From: Pseudomonadota bacterium
GTDB lineage: Bacteria > Pseudomonadota > Alphaproteobacteria > Acetobacterales > Acetobacteraceae
Assembly (NCBI GenBank): GCA_019351895.1
Contig: JABBOH010000013.1
Location: 1-64,000 of the forward strand
DNA length: 64,000 nucleotides
Direction: 5' to 3'
The notes under the pieces are model-generated. The model did no database searches, was not told the DNA's origin, and worked only from the letters and a program-made list of their open reading frames with translations. Shown here in pieces: positions 35,142 to 46,000 of the stretch. A program made the translations under genes and the position numbers. Each line of letters begins with the position of its first letter. Position 1 is the stretch's first letter.

Positions 35142-36887
35142 CTATCTCAGTGCGAGCGTTCCCAAGAGCGCGAGGCCGAGCAGCAGCGCGATCGCGCGCC
35201 AGAGGGTGAGGGGGTCAAGCGACCGTCGGCGTGCGAATGGGCCGGCGAGACGGCTGCCCGTGTCATCATGAAGTGCGGCCGAAACGGCCTGCGCCAGGGC
35301 GCCGGCATGGCGGGGGCGCTCAGACGGGCTGGAAGAGAGGGCCGTGGCGATGGCGCCCGCGAGCCTCGGCGGCAGATCGGGCCGCGCCCGCGCGAGCCCC
35401 GCCGCGATATCGGCGCCGGCTCTCGGAAACCGCCCGAAAGCGGCCAGCCGGTGCAGCATGACGCCGAGCGCGTAGACCTCGGTCGTGTCGTTGGGCGGGG
35501 AGCCGCGCAGCAGTTCGGGCGCCATGTAGCGGATCGTACCCGCAAGGCCCTGCGCGGCGCTGTCTTCAAGGTCGGCGAGATAGGCGAGACCTAGATCGAG
35601 CAGGCGCAGGCCGCCGCCGGCGACAAGCATGACGTTTTCGGGCTTGAGGTCGCGGTGCAGCACCTGGATTGCTCGCAGATCCTCGACCGCACGGCAGAGT
35701 TGCAGGCCGATCTCGACGATGTCGGCGACCGGGAAATGCGGGTCCCGCTCGAGGCGCGCTTCCAGCGTTTCGCCCCGGTAGTAGGGCATGACGATGTAGA
35801 GGCTTGAGCGGCGGCCCGGCTCGGGCGGTATGACGCGGGCGACGGCCGGGCTGTGGATGGCGGTGCCGACCCAGGTTTCCCGCGCGAAGCCCGCCTGGAA
35901 GACGCGGTCGTGGAGCATGGCGGGCAGGGGGTACTTCAGCACGACAGCTTCGCCCGTCCCCAGATCCGTCGCCTGCTTCAGCAGCGTATAGGCGCCGCGG
36001 TGCAGGGTGCGGCCGATGCGGTAGCCGTCGCGGTTCTCGCCCTCCTGTGGCACCGGAGCCAGTGGCAGATCGAGGAGGCTCGCCTCGGCGGAGGCGAGGG
36101 TCGGGGACGGCACTGCCTCCACGTCGACGACGAGGGCCGCGCGGCGGGGGGCGGCTGTGGCATCCGTCTCGGGGAAGGCGGCGATCAGCCCCGCGAGGAT
36201 GGCGGCGGGGACCGGCTGCCCGCACAGGGTCCGGAGGGCGCGGCCGTCGATCGTCCGATCCCGCGTCTCGGGGCTTTCGGGCCTGCGGACGTCGCTCACC
36301 AGGATATAGCGGTCGCCGGGCAGCACCGTGTCCTCCAGGAAGTCGAGCAGCACCCGGCTGTCGGCACCGAGAGCCCGGCGCACGGCCAACGTTCCATGGG
36401 GACCGCCGAGCAGCTGCGGCTCGGCCAGTCGCGTCAGTTCGCCTGCGCGGACGCGCAGGATCAGGCCGCCGCCGATCTGCAGCAGACCCGCCCGCGTGCC
36501 GCCGAAGACGATGGCGGAGATCGAGGCCGCGGGCCCGGGTTCCTGACCGTCCGTCCCCCGTTGCGCGAACATCCAGCGGTTGATGGCGGTCAGCGCCTGG
36601 GTCAGGGCCTGGCCATCTCCGAGCGTCGGGCGGGCGCCGTAGAACCCGTCCACCAGACCGAGCAGCGCCACCAACGCCGCATTTTCAGCCGCTGGTGCCT
36701 CTTCAACCGTCTCGGCGACGACGGCGAGCGGGCCGCGCCCCGCGCCCCGCGCGGTTCCGGCGTCTGCCCCGATGTCCGGCAGACCTGAGCTCAGCAAGGC
36801 TTCGGAACCTGGAGCCCGGGCCATCGCCCGGCTCAGGCTCCAGCCGGCGGCGGTGATTGTCGCGCTGCCGGGGCAAGGGCTGGTCAT
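35142..36887 (-). CDS. Fused degenerate PP2C-like domain and Ser/Thr protein kinase
   Basis: About 581 residues from ATG 36887. Residues 50-210 align with the PP2C half of bifunctional kinase/phosphatases, but metal-ligand sites are changed: the ADG site is AET (59-61), the GDSR site is GGGL (139-142), and the late DG site is DV (199-200). Residues 285-560 are a Hanks-type kinase: Lys318 in AVVLKYP, HRDLKPENV at 411, DLG at 431 in place of DFG, GTIRYMAPE. A single C-terminal membrane helix (LWRAIALLLGLALLG) anchors it with the catalytic domains in the cytoplasm. The kinase looks active; the phosphatase half looks inactive. It sits upstream of gtrA-GT2-GT2 on the same strand. Confidence 0.9.
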   Translation of the reverse strand: MTSPCPGSATITAAGWSLSRAMARAPGSEALLSSGLPDIGADAGTARGAGRGPLAVVAETVEEAPAAENAALVALLGLVDGFYGARPTLGDGQALTQALTAINRWMFAQRGTDGQEPGPAASISAIVFGGTRAGLLQIGGGLILRVRAGELTRLAEPQLLGGPHGTLAVRRALGADSRVLLDFLEDTVLPGDRYILVSDVRRPESPETRDRTIDGRALRTLCGQPVPAAILAGLIAAFPETDATAAPRRAALVVDVEAVPSPTLASAEASLLDLPLAPVPQEGENRDGYRIGRTLHRGAYTLLKQATDLGTGEAVVLKYPLPAMLHDRVFQAGFARETWVGTAIHSPAVARVIPPEPGRRSSLYIVMPYYRGETLEARLERDPHFPVADIVEIGLQLCRAVEDLRAIQVLHRDLKPENVMLVAGGGLRLLDLGLAYLADLEDSAAQGLAGTIRYMAPELLRGSPPNDTTEVYALGVMLHRLAAFGRFPRAGADIAAGLARARPDLPPRLAGAIATALSSSPSERPRHAGALAQAVSAALHDDTGSRLAGPFARRRSLDPLTLWRAIALLLGLALLGTLALR

Positions 36888-37071
36888 CGGTCTCCGTGGG
36901 TCGCAGGGCAAAAGGCAGTCCGAGTCGCAGGAGGCGAGGCGGTGGCGGCAGCCTCCGCAGGGCATGCGAGCCTTATATCAAACGATTTCTCATCAAAGCG
37001 TTAGCGGATTTTCATGTGTTTACGTGTAGGCGTTGTTTCAGCCGGGAGGGCGCGCGTTCTACTTTGGTCTC

Positions 37072-37569
37072 ATGGTTATTGCAGTCCTCATGCCAGACGG
37101 TCTTCTGCGGCTCGACAGAGAGCGCTTCCCGGCCTGCTTCGGCCGTGGCGGCATCACTCGGGAGAAGATGGAAGGAGACGGCGCGACGCCGGCGGGATTG
37201 CTGCCGCTTCGCCGCGTCTATTACCGGGCTGACCGGGTGCCTCCTCCCCGGGCGGCCTGCCCGATCGAGCCGCTCAGTCCGGATGACGGGTGGTGCGACG
37301 ACCCTGGAGACCCCAGCTACAACCGAGCCGTCCGGTTGCCTTATGTGGGGCGACATGAACAACTTTGGCGTGTAGATTCTCTCTATGACGTGGTAGGCGT
37401 TCTCGGGTGGAACGATGCGCCGCCGATTCGAGATCGCGGCTCGGCGATTTTTCTTCATCTGGCGCGAGCGGATCGCGCTCCGACAGACGGTTGCGTGGCA
37501 CTCGATCCCGACCATCTGCGGGAAGTGCTGGCAAAGGGACTAACCGCGATAGACGTCCGCGCCGGATGA
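37072..37569 (+). CDS. L,D-transpeptidase (YkuD) family protein
   Basis: A 165-residue stand-alone YkuD domain: FGRGGI, EGDGATPAGLLPLRR, DDGWCDDPGDPSYNR, SAIFLHLARADR and PTDGCVAL with the catalytic Cys and the upstream His of the H...(S/T)xGC motif. A position usually Tyr or His in GYND is Trp (GWND). No signal peptide or helix is visible, as in other short members of this group, so export is unclear. It would cross-link or modify peptidoglycan if exported. ATG 37072 fits the domain start; no clear ribosome binding site. Confidence 0.85.
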   Translation: MVIAVLMPDGLLRLDRERFPACFGRGGITREKMEGDGATPAGLLPLRRVYYRADRVPPPRAACPIEPLSPDDGWCDDPGDPSYNRAVRLPYVGRHEQLWRVDSLYDVVGVLGWNDAPPIRDRGSAIFLHLARADRAPTDGCVALDPDHLREVLAKGLTAIDVRAG

Positions 37570-37800
37570 CGAGATCGCCGGTGCTAACCGTTTCAAGCTC
37601 GCCGCCAAGTCGGAGAGGCGGATCATGAAGATGGCGACACTAATCGCCTGTGTAGAGCATAGTAAACCCCGTGAGCCGTCCTATATGGGTCGTGCTCCAG
37701 GCGGTAAACGAGTTTCGTTGGAGAATGTTTCGCAGACCGATGCGCAGCCTCTGCGAGAGAAGCAGGCGGGCAGCAGGTATGGACTGGTTGGAGTGGGCTG

Positions 37801-38553
37801 ATGGATGTGCAGACGCAAAATGAGAGGTCGAAAGTGGCAGAGAAGCCAAGCGGGGACGAGCGGCCGATCCTGATCGTCGACGATGACCTCGCGCTGAGAT
37901 CTACGCTCGCCGAGCAGCTTGTGGTCGACGGTGAGTTCTGGGCCGCAGAGGCGGCCTCCGTCGCGGAGGCAGAGGCGGTTCTGGCGAAGCCCGGTCTTCG
38001 TTTTGACGCCATAATCCTCGATGTGAGTCTCCCGGACGGCGACGGCCGCGATCTTTGCACCAAGCTTCGGGCGCGGGGTCTGAAGATGCCGATCATCATG
38101 CTGACGGGCTCCGCCGAGGAAACCGATGTCGTCCGCGGTCTCGATTCGGGCGCCAACGATTACGTCTCCAAGCCGTTCCGGCTGTCGGAGCTGATGGCCC
38201 GCCTCCGGGCACAGCTTCGCATGTTCGAGAACAGCGAAGACGCCGTGTTCAACATCGGGCCGTACGTGTTCCGGCCGGCGACCAAGCTGTTGCAGGAGCC
38301 GGTCAAGAACCGCCGCATCCGCCTGACCGAGAAAGAGGCGGCGATCCTGAAGTTTCTGTATCGTGCGGGCGCGAAGCCCGTTCCGCGTCAGGTGCTGCTG
38401 AACGAGGTCTGGGGCTATAACGCGGCGGTAACGACGCACACGCTCGAGACGCATATCTACCGGCTCAGGCAGAAGATCGAGCCCGATCCGTCCCATTCCC
38501 AGCTTCTCATCACCGAGGCTGGTGGCTACAGGCTTGATCCCAAGGCGAGCTAG
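37801..38553 (+). CDS. OmpR-family two-component response regulator, orphan
   Basis: A 250-residue regulator. Receiver domain at residues 22-140: acidic pair VDDD, phospho-acceptor Asp in IILDVSLPDGDG, Thr in MLTGS, Lys in VSKPF. Winged-helix DNA-binding domain at 150-248 (RLTEKEAAILKFLYR, THTLETHIYRLRQKIE, TEAGGYRL). GGAG about 10 nt before ATG 37801. No histidine kinase is adjacent. Similar proteins are widespread in Acetobacteraceae without a paired kinase; targets unknown. Confidence 0.92.
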   Translation: MDVQTQNERSKVAEKPSGDERPILIVDDDLALRSTLAEQLVVDGEFWAAEAASVAEAEAVLAKPGLRFDAIILDVSLPDGDGRDLCTKLRARGLKMPIIMLTGSAEETDVVRGLDSGANDYVSKPFRLSELMARLRAQLRMFENSEDAVFNIGPYVFRPATKLLQEPVKNRRIRLTEKEAAILKFLYRAGAKPVPRQVLLNEVWGYNAAVTTHTLETHIYRLRQKIEPDPSHSQLLITEAGGYRLDPKAS

Positions 38554-38570
38554 CTGACGGGAGGGGCTTG

Positions 38571-39374
38571 CTACGACCCCTCGCGAAGCTCCGTCAGCAT
38601 CCGCCGTGATCCGTCGACGAGGAACATGGTGTCGGTGCCGACGGTGACGAAGTTGAAGCCGAGCCCGATCATTCGCTTCGCATAGGGCGGATAGCCGTTG
38701 TGGATGCCGGCTATCTTGCCCGCGGCTCGCGTCGCCCGCCCGATATGGGTGATGGCATCCAGAACCAGAGGATCCTCCTGGTCGAACTTCGGCTTGCGGC
38801 CCAAGGCCAGCGAGAGGTCGGACGGGCCGATATAGACGGCGTCCAGGCCCTCCACCGCCAGGATCGCGTCGAGGTTGTCGAGCGCGCCGGCCGTTTCGAT
38901 CATGGCGAAGCGCATGACGGTTTGATTGGCGTGGGCCGCGTAGTCGCGGCCGCCGAACAAACCGGCGCGGATGGGCCCCATGCTGCGGCGGCCTCGGGGC
39001 GGATACGAGGTTGCGACCACGAAATTTTCCACATCGGCGGCAGTTTCGATCATTGGACAAATAATGCCGTATGCTCCGGCGTCGAGAATCTTGCCGAGGA
39101 TGCCGGGTTCGAGCCATGGCGCACGGACCAGGGGCACGGTGTTCGTCGTGGAAATGGCCGTCAGCATAGGCACCAGATCGCCGTAATCGACTACCCCATG
39201 CTGCATGTCGATCGTCAGGCTGTCCCAGCCCTGATGCGCCATGACTTCCACCGAGAGCGTGCTCGGGATGCCGAGCCACCCGTTGATAGCGGCGCCGCCA
39301 TTCGCCACGATCTCGCGTAGCCGGTTGGGCCTGATTTGGGGTGCGCTTTGCGGCGCGTTGCTGGTTTCCGGCAT
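38571..39374 (-). CDS. HpcH/HpaI family class II aldolase
   Basis: A 267-residue metal-dependent aldolase like 4-hydroxy-2-oxoheptanedioate or 2-keto-3-deoxy-rhamnonate aldolase; cleaves 2-keto-4-hydroxy acids to pyruvate plus an aldehyde. Seen: DMQHGVVDY (catalytic His), VRAPW (Arg), metal-binding CPMIET and YIGPSDLSLALG. Strong AAGGAG upstream of ATG 39374. No pathway genes nearby, so the aldehyde product is unknown. Confidence 0.9.
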   Translation of the reverse strand: MPETSNAPQSAPQIRPNRLREIVANGGAAINGWLGIPSTLSVEVMAHQGWDSLTIDMQHGVVDYGDLVPMLTAISTTNTVPLVRAPWLEPGILGKILDAGAYGIICPMIETAADVENFVVATSYPPRGRRSMGPIRAGLFGGRDYAAHANQTVMRFAMIETAGALDNLDAILAVEGLDAVYIGPSDLSLALGRKPKFDQEDPLVLDAITHIGRATRAAGKIAGIHNGYPPYAKRMIGLGFNFVTVGTDTMFLVDGSRRMLTELREGS

Positions 39375-39524
39375 CCTGGACGCTCCTTCGATGGGCTCTT
39401 GTAGAGGCCGGAGGCTATCCGCCCGGGCGCGCTGCCGCCATACCGCTTGGCCTCATGGCAGGGCCATGCTCTACCCGACGACCGCGGCCAGAGGCCTTGG
39501 CCGTCACCTGATGAAGGAGCCGCC

Positions 39525-39977
39525 ATGCGCCATCTGCCTCTGGCATTGGCGGGAATGAGCCTCGCGAGCGCCGCCTGGGCTGCGGGCCCGATCCAGGTCG
39601 CGCACGCGTGGTCGCGGGTGACGCCCTCCGCCGCGAGCGCAGGCGTGGTCTATCTCACGGTCACCGATAGCGGCCCGCCCGACACTCTCCTGGGCGTGGA
39701 GACGCCCGCAGCCAGCCATGCCGAATTGCATCTGAGCCGGATGGCGAACGGCATCATGGAGATGGATGCGGTGCACGACCTGCCGGTGACACCCGGAAAG
39801 TCACTCGTCTTCGCACCCGGCGGCTATCACATCATGTTGACGGGCCTCGCTCACGCGCTCGATGCCGGGCAGCGCTTCCCGATCACGCTGACCTTCGCCC
39901 ATGCCGGTCCGGTGACTGTCGAAGTGACGGTACAGCCGATGAGCTACATGCCGCCGGGCGACGCGATGAAGATGTAG
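39525..39977 (+). CDS. PCu(A)C copper chaperone
   Basis: About 150 residues: signal peptide (RHLPLALAGMSLASAAWA), then the PCu(A)C domain with HAELHLSRMANGIMEM and GYHIMLTGL supplying the His/Met copper ligands (H(M)X10MX21HXM-type pattern). It delivers Cu(I) in the periplasm, usually to cytochrome oxidase CuA or CuB sites. AAGGAG about 6 nt before ATG 39525. It is 18 kb from the copper export locus in this window and not part of it. Confidence 0.92.
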   Translation: MRHLPLALAGMSLASAAWAAGPIQVAHAWSRVTPSAASAGVVYLTVTDSGPPDTLLGVETPAASHAELHLSRMANGIMEMDAVHDLPVTPGKSLVFAPGGYHIMLTGLAHALDAGQRFPITLTFAHAGPVTVEVTVQPMSYMPPGDAMKM

Positions 39978-40027
39978 CGGCGGCGAGGCGCGGCGGGCTT
40001 GGTAGGGCGGGGTAGGCGCGGCCCGTT

Positions 40028-41227
40028 CTAGGCGCGGCCGCCGCGCGCCAGGACGGTCTCGGTCTTCAGCTGGCCGCAGGCGGCCAGGATGTCCTGCCCG
40101 CGCGGCGTCCGGACGGGGGCGGCATAGCCGGCGTCCATCACGATCGACGCGAACCGGCGGATCGCCGCCGGCGTGCTCGTCTCGTAGGCGCTCCCCGGCC
40201 AGGGATTGAACGGGATCAGATTGACCTTCGCCGGCAGCCCGGCGATCAACTCCACCAGAAGCCGCGCATCCGCCTCGCTGTCGTTGATGCCCTTCAGCAT
40301 GACGTATTCGAAGGTTATCCGCCGCGCGTTCGAGGCGGCCGGATACCGGCGGCAGGCCGCGATCAGCTCCGCGATCGGGTATTTGCGGTTGAGCGGCACG
40401 AGCTCGTCCCGCAATTCGTCCCGCACCGCATGAAGCGAGACCGCGAGGTTCACGCCGAGTTCCGTCCCCGCGCGGTCCATCATCGGCACGACGCCGCTGG
40501 TCGAGAGCGTGATGCGCCGGCGGGAGAGGGCGATGCCTTCCCCGTCCATGACGATTCGCATGGCGCGCGCGACGTTGTCGTAGTTGTACAGCGGCTCGCC
40601 CATGCCCATGAGCACGATGGTGGAGAGCAGGCGCGGCGTCTCGCCCTTGGGGCTCGGCCACTCGCCGTAGCTGTCCCGCGCCGCCATGAACTGGCCGACG
40701 ATCTCGGTCACGCCCAGGTTGCGCATCAGCCGCTGGGTGCCGGTGTGGCAGAAGCTGCAGGAGAGCGTGCAACCGACCTGGGAGGATAGGCAGACCGCAC
40801 CACGGTCCCCCTCGGGGTCCGGGATATAGACCGTCTCGGCCTCCTGACCGTCGCGGAAGCGGAACAGAAATTTGCGCGTCTCGTCGGTGCTCGTTTGCGC
40901 AACCACGGTCTCTGGCCGGCCGACCACGAAGTTTTCGGCGAGCTTGTCCCGCATCGGCTTGGCCATGGTCGTCATGCGCGCGAAGTCGGTCTCGCCCTGG
41001 TGATAGATCCAGTGCCAGATCTGCTTCGCGCGGAACGGTGCCTCGCCGATGGCGGCCACCTCGGCGGCCAGTTCCTCGCGCGTCAGGCCGACGAGATCCC
41101 GCCTGCCATCCGCCAGCCGGGCCGGCGGCGGCGCGAAGAGGGCAGCCTTCGCCATGATCCGGGCGGCGTCGTCCGGCAGCGCGCCCGCCGTCTCCGGCTG
41201 GGGCTTCGCGGGCATGATCGCGTTCAC
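40028..41227 (-). CDS. rlmN: Dual-specificity RNA methyltransferase RlmN
   Basis: A 399-residue radical SAM enzyme that methylates C2 of A2503 in 23S rRNA and A37 in some tRNAs. The [4Fe-4S] motif CxxxCxxC reads [21 protein letters not shown] and the methyl-acceptor cysteine region (DILAACGQL) near the C terminus are present, as is the N-terminal [10 protein letters not shown] accessory domain. Start is GTG 41227 overlapping the upstream stop, or ATG 41215 in frame. Confidence 0.96.
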   Translation of the reverse strand: MNAIMPAKPQPETAGALPDDAARIMAKAALFAPPPARLADGRRDLVGLTREELAAEVAAIGEAPFRAKQIWHWIYHQGETDFARMTTMAKPMRDKLAENFVVGRPETVVAQTSTDETRKFLFRFRDGQEAETVYIPDPEGDRGAVCLSSQVGCTLSCSFCHTGTQRLMRNLGVTEIVGQFMAARDSYGEWPSPKGETPRLLSTIVLMGMGEPLYNYDNVARAMRIVMDGEGIALSRRRITLSTSGVVPMMDRAGTELGVNLAVSLHAVRDELRDELVPLNRKYPIAELIAACRRYPAASNARRITFEYVMLKGINDSEADARLLVELIAGLPAKVNLIPFNPWPGSAYETSTPAAIRRFASIVMDAGYAAPVRTPRGQDILAACGQLKTETVLARGGRA

Positions 41228-41706
41228 TTCGCCGGACAGCCTTTCACGATTGCCCCGTAGGCGGCGCTGAAGCCAGACAGCGAGAACTTCTCGGTCTGCT
41301 TACCGCCCTTGCGGTCCCAAGTCGCGGTCGCGTCAGCGCCCTTCTGCATGCCGATGACCGCGGCCTTGCCATCGCGGGAAAAGGCGGAGCGGGCCGCCGT
41401 GTAGAAGGACATAGGCGGCTGGTTGTCGATCTGGACCGCCACTTCGGTTTTCGGCGGATAGGGTGCGGTGGCGTTCACCACGACCTCGTCGCGCGCGGTC
41501 GGACGCTCCGACACGATGATCATGGCGGCGGATGGGGTCTTGTCGCTACCGATGGCGCGGGTGAAGGCGTAGCACACGCGGCCCGCGCCGGTGCCGTATT
41601 CGGCCGCCGTCCAGTCCGAGAACACGCCGAGCGAAGTGGGGCCTGCCGCCAGCGCGGGTCCGGACATGGCCAGAAGGGCGAAGCCTGCGAGGAGTATTTT
41701 CTGCAT
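41224..41706 (-). CDS. Invasion-associated locus B (IalB)-like secreted protein
   Basis: About 160 residues: signal peptide [19 protein letters not shown], then a domain with [20 protein letters not shown] and a C-terminal [12 protein letters not shown], fitting the IalB family. These periplasmic proteins are common in alphaproteobacteria and are of uncertain function outside Bartonella. ATG 41706 gives a normal signal peptide; an in-frame ATG at 41736 is also possible. Overlaps rlmN by 4 bp, so co-transcribed. Confidence 0.85.
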   Translation of the reverse strand: MQKILLAGFALLAMSGPALAAGPTSLGVFSDWTAAEYGTGAGRVCYAFTRAIGSDKTPSAAMIIVSERPTARDEVVVNATAPYPPKTEVAVQIDNQPPMSFYTAARSAFSRDGKAAVIGMQKGADATATWDRKGGKQTEKFSLSGFSAAYGAIVKGCPAK

Positions 41707-41806
41707 GGCCAAGGGATTAAGGGAGCAGCGCCGCATCGCGCAAGAGAAGGTTGCGACACAGGCTGCATGTCTCGCCAGCGCGGGTGGGAGCCGTTAAAGC
41801 GGCGTC

Positions 41807-43051
41807 ATGACGGACAGCACAGACGCGCAGCTTGCCGCGCAATACGAGGCCTATCCATATCCCGCGCGCGACCCGCGCGAGGAGGCGAAGCGGCTGATCA
41901 TCGGCAGCCCGTCGCATCTGCGGGAGATCGACTATTGGGTTTTCGGTGCGACGCGGCCGAGAAGCACGCCGCTGCGGGCGCTGATCGCGGGCGGCGGCAC
42001 GGGCGACGGCACCATCATGCTGGCCGTGCATCTGGCCCGGTCAGGGCGGCCGGGGCGGGTGACGTACCTCGACCGGTCGATCGCCGCGATGAAGACCGCG
42101 CAGGCGCGGGCCGCCGCGCGTGGCCTCACCAACATCGACTGGGTGCAGGGCTCGCTGCTCGACCTGCCGCGGCTCGGGCTCGGGCCGTTCGACTACATCG
42201 ATTGCTGCGGCGTGCTGCATCACCTGCCGAAGCCCGCCGAGGGGCTGGCGGCGCTCGACTCCGTCCTCGCGCCCGGCGGCGGGATGGGGCTGATGGTCTA
42301 TGCGCCGCACGGCCGCACGGGCGTCTATATGGTGCAGGACGCACTCGCCCTGCTCGCGCCCGCCGATCAGGCGCCGCCCGCGCGGCTCGATATCGCGCGG
42401 CGGGTCATGCGTCATCTGCCGGAAAGCAACTGGCTGCGCTTCAACCGCAACTTCGGCGACCACATCACGGGCGGGGATGCGGGGCTCTACGACCTGCTGC
42501 TCAATCCGCGCGACCGCGCCTTCACGGTCCCGGCCTTCGCCGATCTTCTGGCCGAGGCGGGCATGGCCGTCGCGGCCTTCATGGAGCCGACGCGCTATGA
42601 CCCGGCGACGTGGCTGCCGGACCCGAAGCTGCGCGCGCGGGCAGCCGCACTCCCGCCCATGGAACGCGCGGCGCTCGCCGAGGCGCTGTGCGGCAACATG
42701 AGCGTCCATATCGCCTATTGCCGCCGCGCCGCCGAACCATTGGACCAAGCCGATCCGCTGGCCGACGACGCGGTGCCGGTGATGCGGGAAATGCCGGGCG
42801 CCGAGCTTGCGAAGTCGATCCTGCCGGACGGGTCATTGCCGTTCCTGTTCGACGGGTTGCGCGCCGTGCTGCGCGTGCCGCCTGAGGCGGTGGCGATCCT
42901 GCAGGCGATCGACGGCGAGCGGAGCGTGGGCGACCTCGCCGCTCTCTTCACGCAGCGCGGTATGGCGGAGCCGAAATTCCGCCGCGCCTGGGCCGAGACC
43001 TTCGGCGCGCTCCAGCCCGTCAACCGCGTGTTGCTCGCCCCGCCCGGCTGA
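41807..43051 (+). CDS. Class I SAM-dependent methyltransferase
   Basis: A 414-residue protein. The N-terminal block YEAYPYPARDPREEAKRL precedes a Rossmann methyltransferase domain with ALIAGGGTGDGT (SAM motif I), VTYLDRS, and CCGVLHHLPKP. A C-terminal region of about 100 residues is separate and contains a PqqD- or winged-helix-like segment (LQAIDGERSVGDLAALF). Substrate unknown. Its 3' end overlaps the 3' end of the convergent subtilase gene by 32 bp. Confidence 0.88.
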   Translation: MTDSTDAQLAAQYEAYPYPARDPREEAKRLIIGSPSHLREIDYWVFGATRPRSTPLRALIAGGGTGDGTIMLAVHLARSGRPGRVTYLDRSIAAMKTAQARAAARGLTNIDWVQGSLLDLPRLGLGPFDYIDCCGVLHHLPKPAEGLAALDSVLAPGGGMGLMVYAPHGRTGVYMVQDALALLAPADQAPPARLDIARRVMRHLPESNWLRFNRNFGDHITGGDAGLYDLLLNPRDRAFTVPAFADLLAEAGMAVAAFMEPTRYDPATWLPDPKLRARAAALPPMERAALAEALCGNMSVHIAYCRRAAEPLDQADPLADDAVPVMREMPGAELAKSILPDGSLPFLFDGLRAVLRVPPEAVAILQAIDGERSVGDLAALFTQRGMAEPKFRRAWAETFGALQPVNRVLLAPPG

Positions 43052-46000
43052 TCCGCGCGAGCCGGGTTCGGGCTCGGTCGACCTCGGCTCCGGTCACGAC
43101 CAGGGGTGCGCAGCTCAGCGCCTCCCGGACGAGCGTCGCCTCGGCGGTCTCCTCGCCCCAATAAGGGTGCAGCGCCACCGCGGGCCCTTGGGCAAAACCG
43201 ATACGGTCGCCCGTGTCGAGGTAGCTCTCGGCGAAGACGCCCTCCGCGAGCAGGATTGCGTGCCGCGACAGCTCGACGTGGAAATAGGTGACGCTGTCGG
43301 CGTCGAGCTGAGCGATGCTCGTGCCGTCGATGAGGTGCTTTACAGGGATCAGCACCTCCTCCTGGAAGAGCGCGTGGTCGGGCGAGAGGTAGAGGTCGCG
43401 GTCGGGTCGGCCCGATCCGAAGCTGTCGGCGCGCACGCGCACGGGCCGCACCATCACCGGGTGGGCGTGGCGGCGGCAATCGACGCGGCGAGAGCCGATC
43501 CAGATGACGCACTCGGTATTGCCCTCGATGGTGACAACGCCATCGCCGACGCGCAGCGCCTCCACGGCAACGGGGCCCTGGTCTGTGAGGATCCGGGTTC
43601 CCGCTGCGAAACACGGGACCGCCATCACCTCCAACTGATTGCCCGCGCCCGCCATGAGCGTGAAGCCCCCATAGTTGGCCGCCGGGTCGAGCGTCAGCCC
43701 GGCGAGCGGGCCGTTCGGGCCGTCGATCGCCAGCAGGCCGCCCGCGTAGCTGTAGCTGTCGGCGGCGCTGTAGGTGAGGGCGCCGAACTCGATGATGCTC
43801 GACCCGTTATTGAAGCCCGAGATCACGGAGGCGAACTGCCCGGTCAGCACTGAGCTGTCGCCGGAACTGAAGTCAAGCAGGCCGCCGCCGCCGCTCGTGA
43901 AGGCGATGGCCGCACCCTTCGCGGCGCCGCCGATGGTGAGGGTGCCGGTCGAGGCGATGGTGATGGTGCCGCCGATCGAGGTCGCGCCCGCCGTCAGCGC
44001 GCCGGCATCGTTGAGGCTGCCGCCGACCGACACCGCCGCCAGGCTCGTGGCGGTCGGTAGCACCAGCATCCCGACCGCGAGCGATGCGGCGGAGATGGTG
44101 CCGCCTGGCCCGATGGCCGCGCCGCCGCCGTAGAAGCTGAGCGCGCCCGTTTCCAGACGCCCGTCCTCGGTGAGGCTCGTGCCCGAAAACACCACCGCAC
44201 CGCTGGCCATCAGCGCCGCGCTCGGATCCCCGATGGTGACCGCCGAGGCCGAGAAGCTCGCGGCAGTTGTCTTGACCGCGCCCTGCGCGCCGATCCCGAG
44301 CGCGCCTCCCGTCTGGGCGATCCCCACGGCATCGGTGAGCGTCAGTGCCGCCTGGGCGCCGCTGCCGCCGACGGTGATCTGCCCGGCGTTCTGGGCGTAG
44401 TTGCCGGCGGTCGCGATCCCGCTCGCCAGCGCCACCGTGCCGTCATTGACGTTGAGCGATCCCGAGACGCCGAGGCTGCCCCCGGCGAGCGCGAGCGTCC
44501 CGCCGGTACCGACGAGGAAGTCGCCGGCCGTGATATTGCCGGCCGCGGGACCGCCGACCGCGAGCACGCCGCCCCTAGCGATGGTGAGCGTGACGCTCGA
44601 TCCCGAGGGGGCCGAAAGGGTGAGCGAGCCCGCGGCATCCCCCGCTGTGCCCACGGTCACGCTGTAGCTGGCGGAGACGCTGCCGAGATTATCGCTCACC
44701 ATGACGGCGCCGGCGGCGGTCGGTGTCTGGCCCGTGGTCCAATTGGTCGCGACCGACCAGCCCCCACCGTCAGCATTCGACCAGCCGTTGCCAGCCGCCG
44801 CGACCGAAAGCTCCACCGCCGCGCGCGTCTGGATGAGACCCGCGCCCGTATTGGCCACGGAGGCCCCGACCGGAAGGGCCGACTGCGCGAGCAACGCCGT
44901 CACCTCGGCGGGCGTCAGCGCGGCATCGGCCTGCAGCATGAGCGCCGCCACCGCCGCCGCATTGGGCGCGGCGGCAGATGTGCCGGCGAAAGAGGCGAAG
45001 CCTGGAACCGTCGTCGTGGAGCCCGCGACGCTCAGGAAGTCGGGCGCGTTCGCGATGACCGGCGCGGCAAGGAGGTTGCCGTTCGTGCCATAGAGAATAA
45101 CGCCCGGCCCCGTCGCCGAATATACGGCCGGAACCGCGGGCGAGAGGCCGAAGACAGGTGTGCTGCTGTAGGTCACGGCACCTACCGTGTTGACGGCGGG
45201 CAGCAGGTCATGGCCCGAGACGCTGCCTGTGCCCTGGCCGACAGCGGTCCCTAGGAGGGTCGCGCCCGAGGTGAGCACCGTGAGGGTCAGCATCTGCGCG
45301 GCCGGGGCGGCTCCGCCGTTCTCCACCACCACGAGACGGAAATTCTGCGACGCGAGACCGTTGGTGAAGATCAGCCCCTGCTGCGGATTGCCGCCGAGTT
45401 CGCTGGCGGTGGCACTGGCGACGACGGCACCCGATGCGTCCAGCAGATAGATCGAGAAGCTGTCCTGAGCGCCGGCGCTGCCATGACCGATGCTCGCGAA
45501 GGGTTGCGCCCATTGAAATTCGAGCCAGAGCGTCTGCCCGCGGGGGATGGAGATGGCCTGATAGGGACCGGCGCCGGCGAAGTCGTTCGCGACGATGGAA
45601 TGGGCGCTGATCCCGGGAATGGTCGTGGTCAGCGGCGCGAATCCCTGCTGGACGTAGTTGCCGCCGCTGTTGCCGGCGGCGGAGAAGAAGCTGCTCCCCG
45701 CCGCGATCGCCGCCGTGATCGCCTGATCCAGAACCGTGCCCGTCTGGTAGAAGGATTCCTGCGACGGATACGACACGTCATCGACGATGATGGTGCAGCC
45801 GGCGGCCTGAAGTGCTGCGACAGCGGCGGCACAGGTGGCGACGCTGTCTCCGGCGGCGGCGAATGCGTATGAGGCGCCGGGGGCGATCTGATAGGCCAGC
45901 TCCGTCATGGCCTGACCTTCGTCGCTTCCGGCGGCGCTGTCCCGCAGCACGGTCACCTGGGCCGGGAGGAAGCCGCCCGCGATATTCGCCCCGGCACCGC

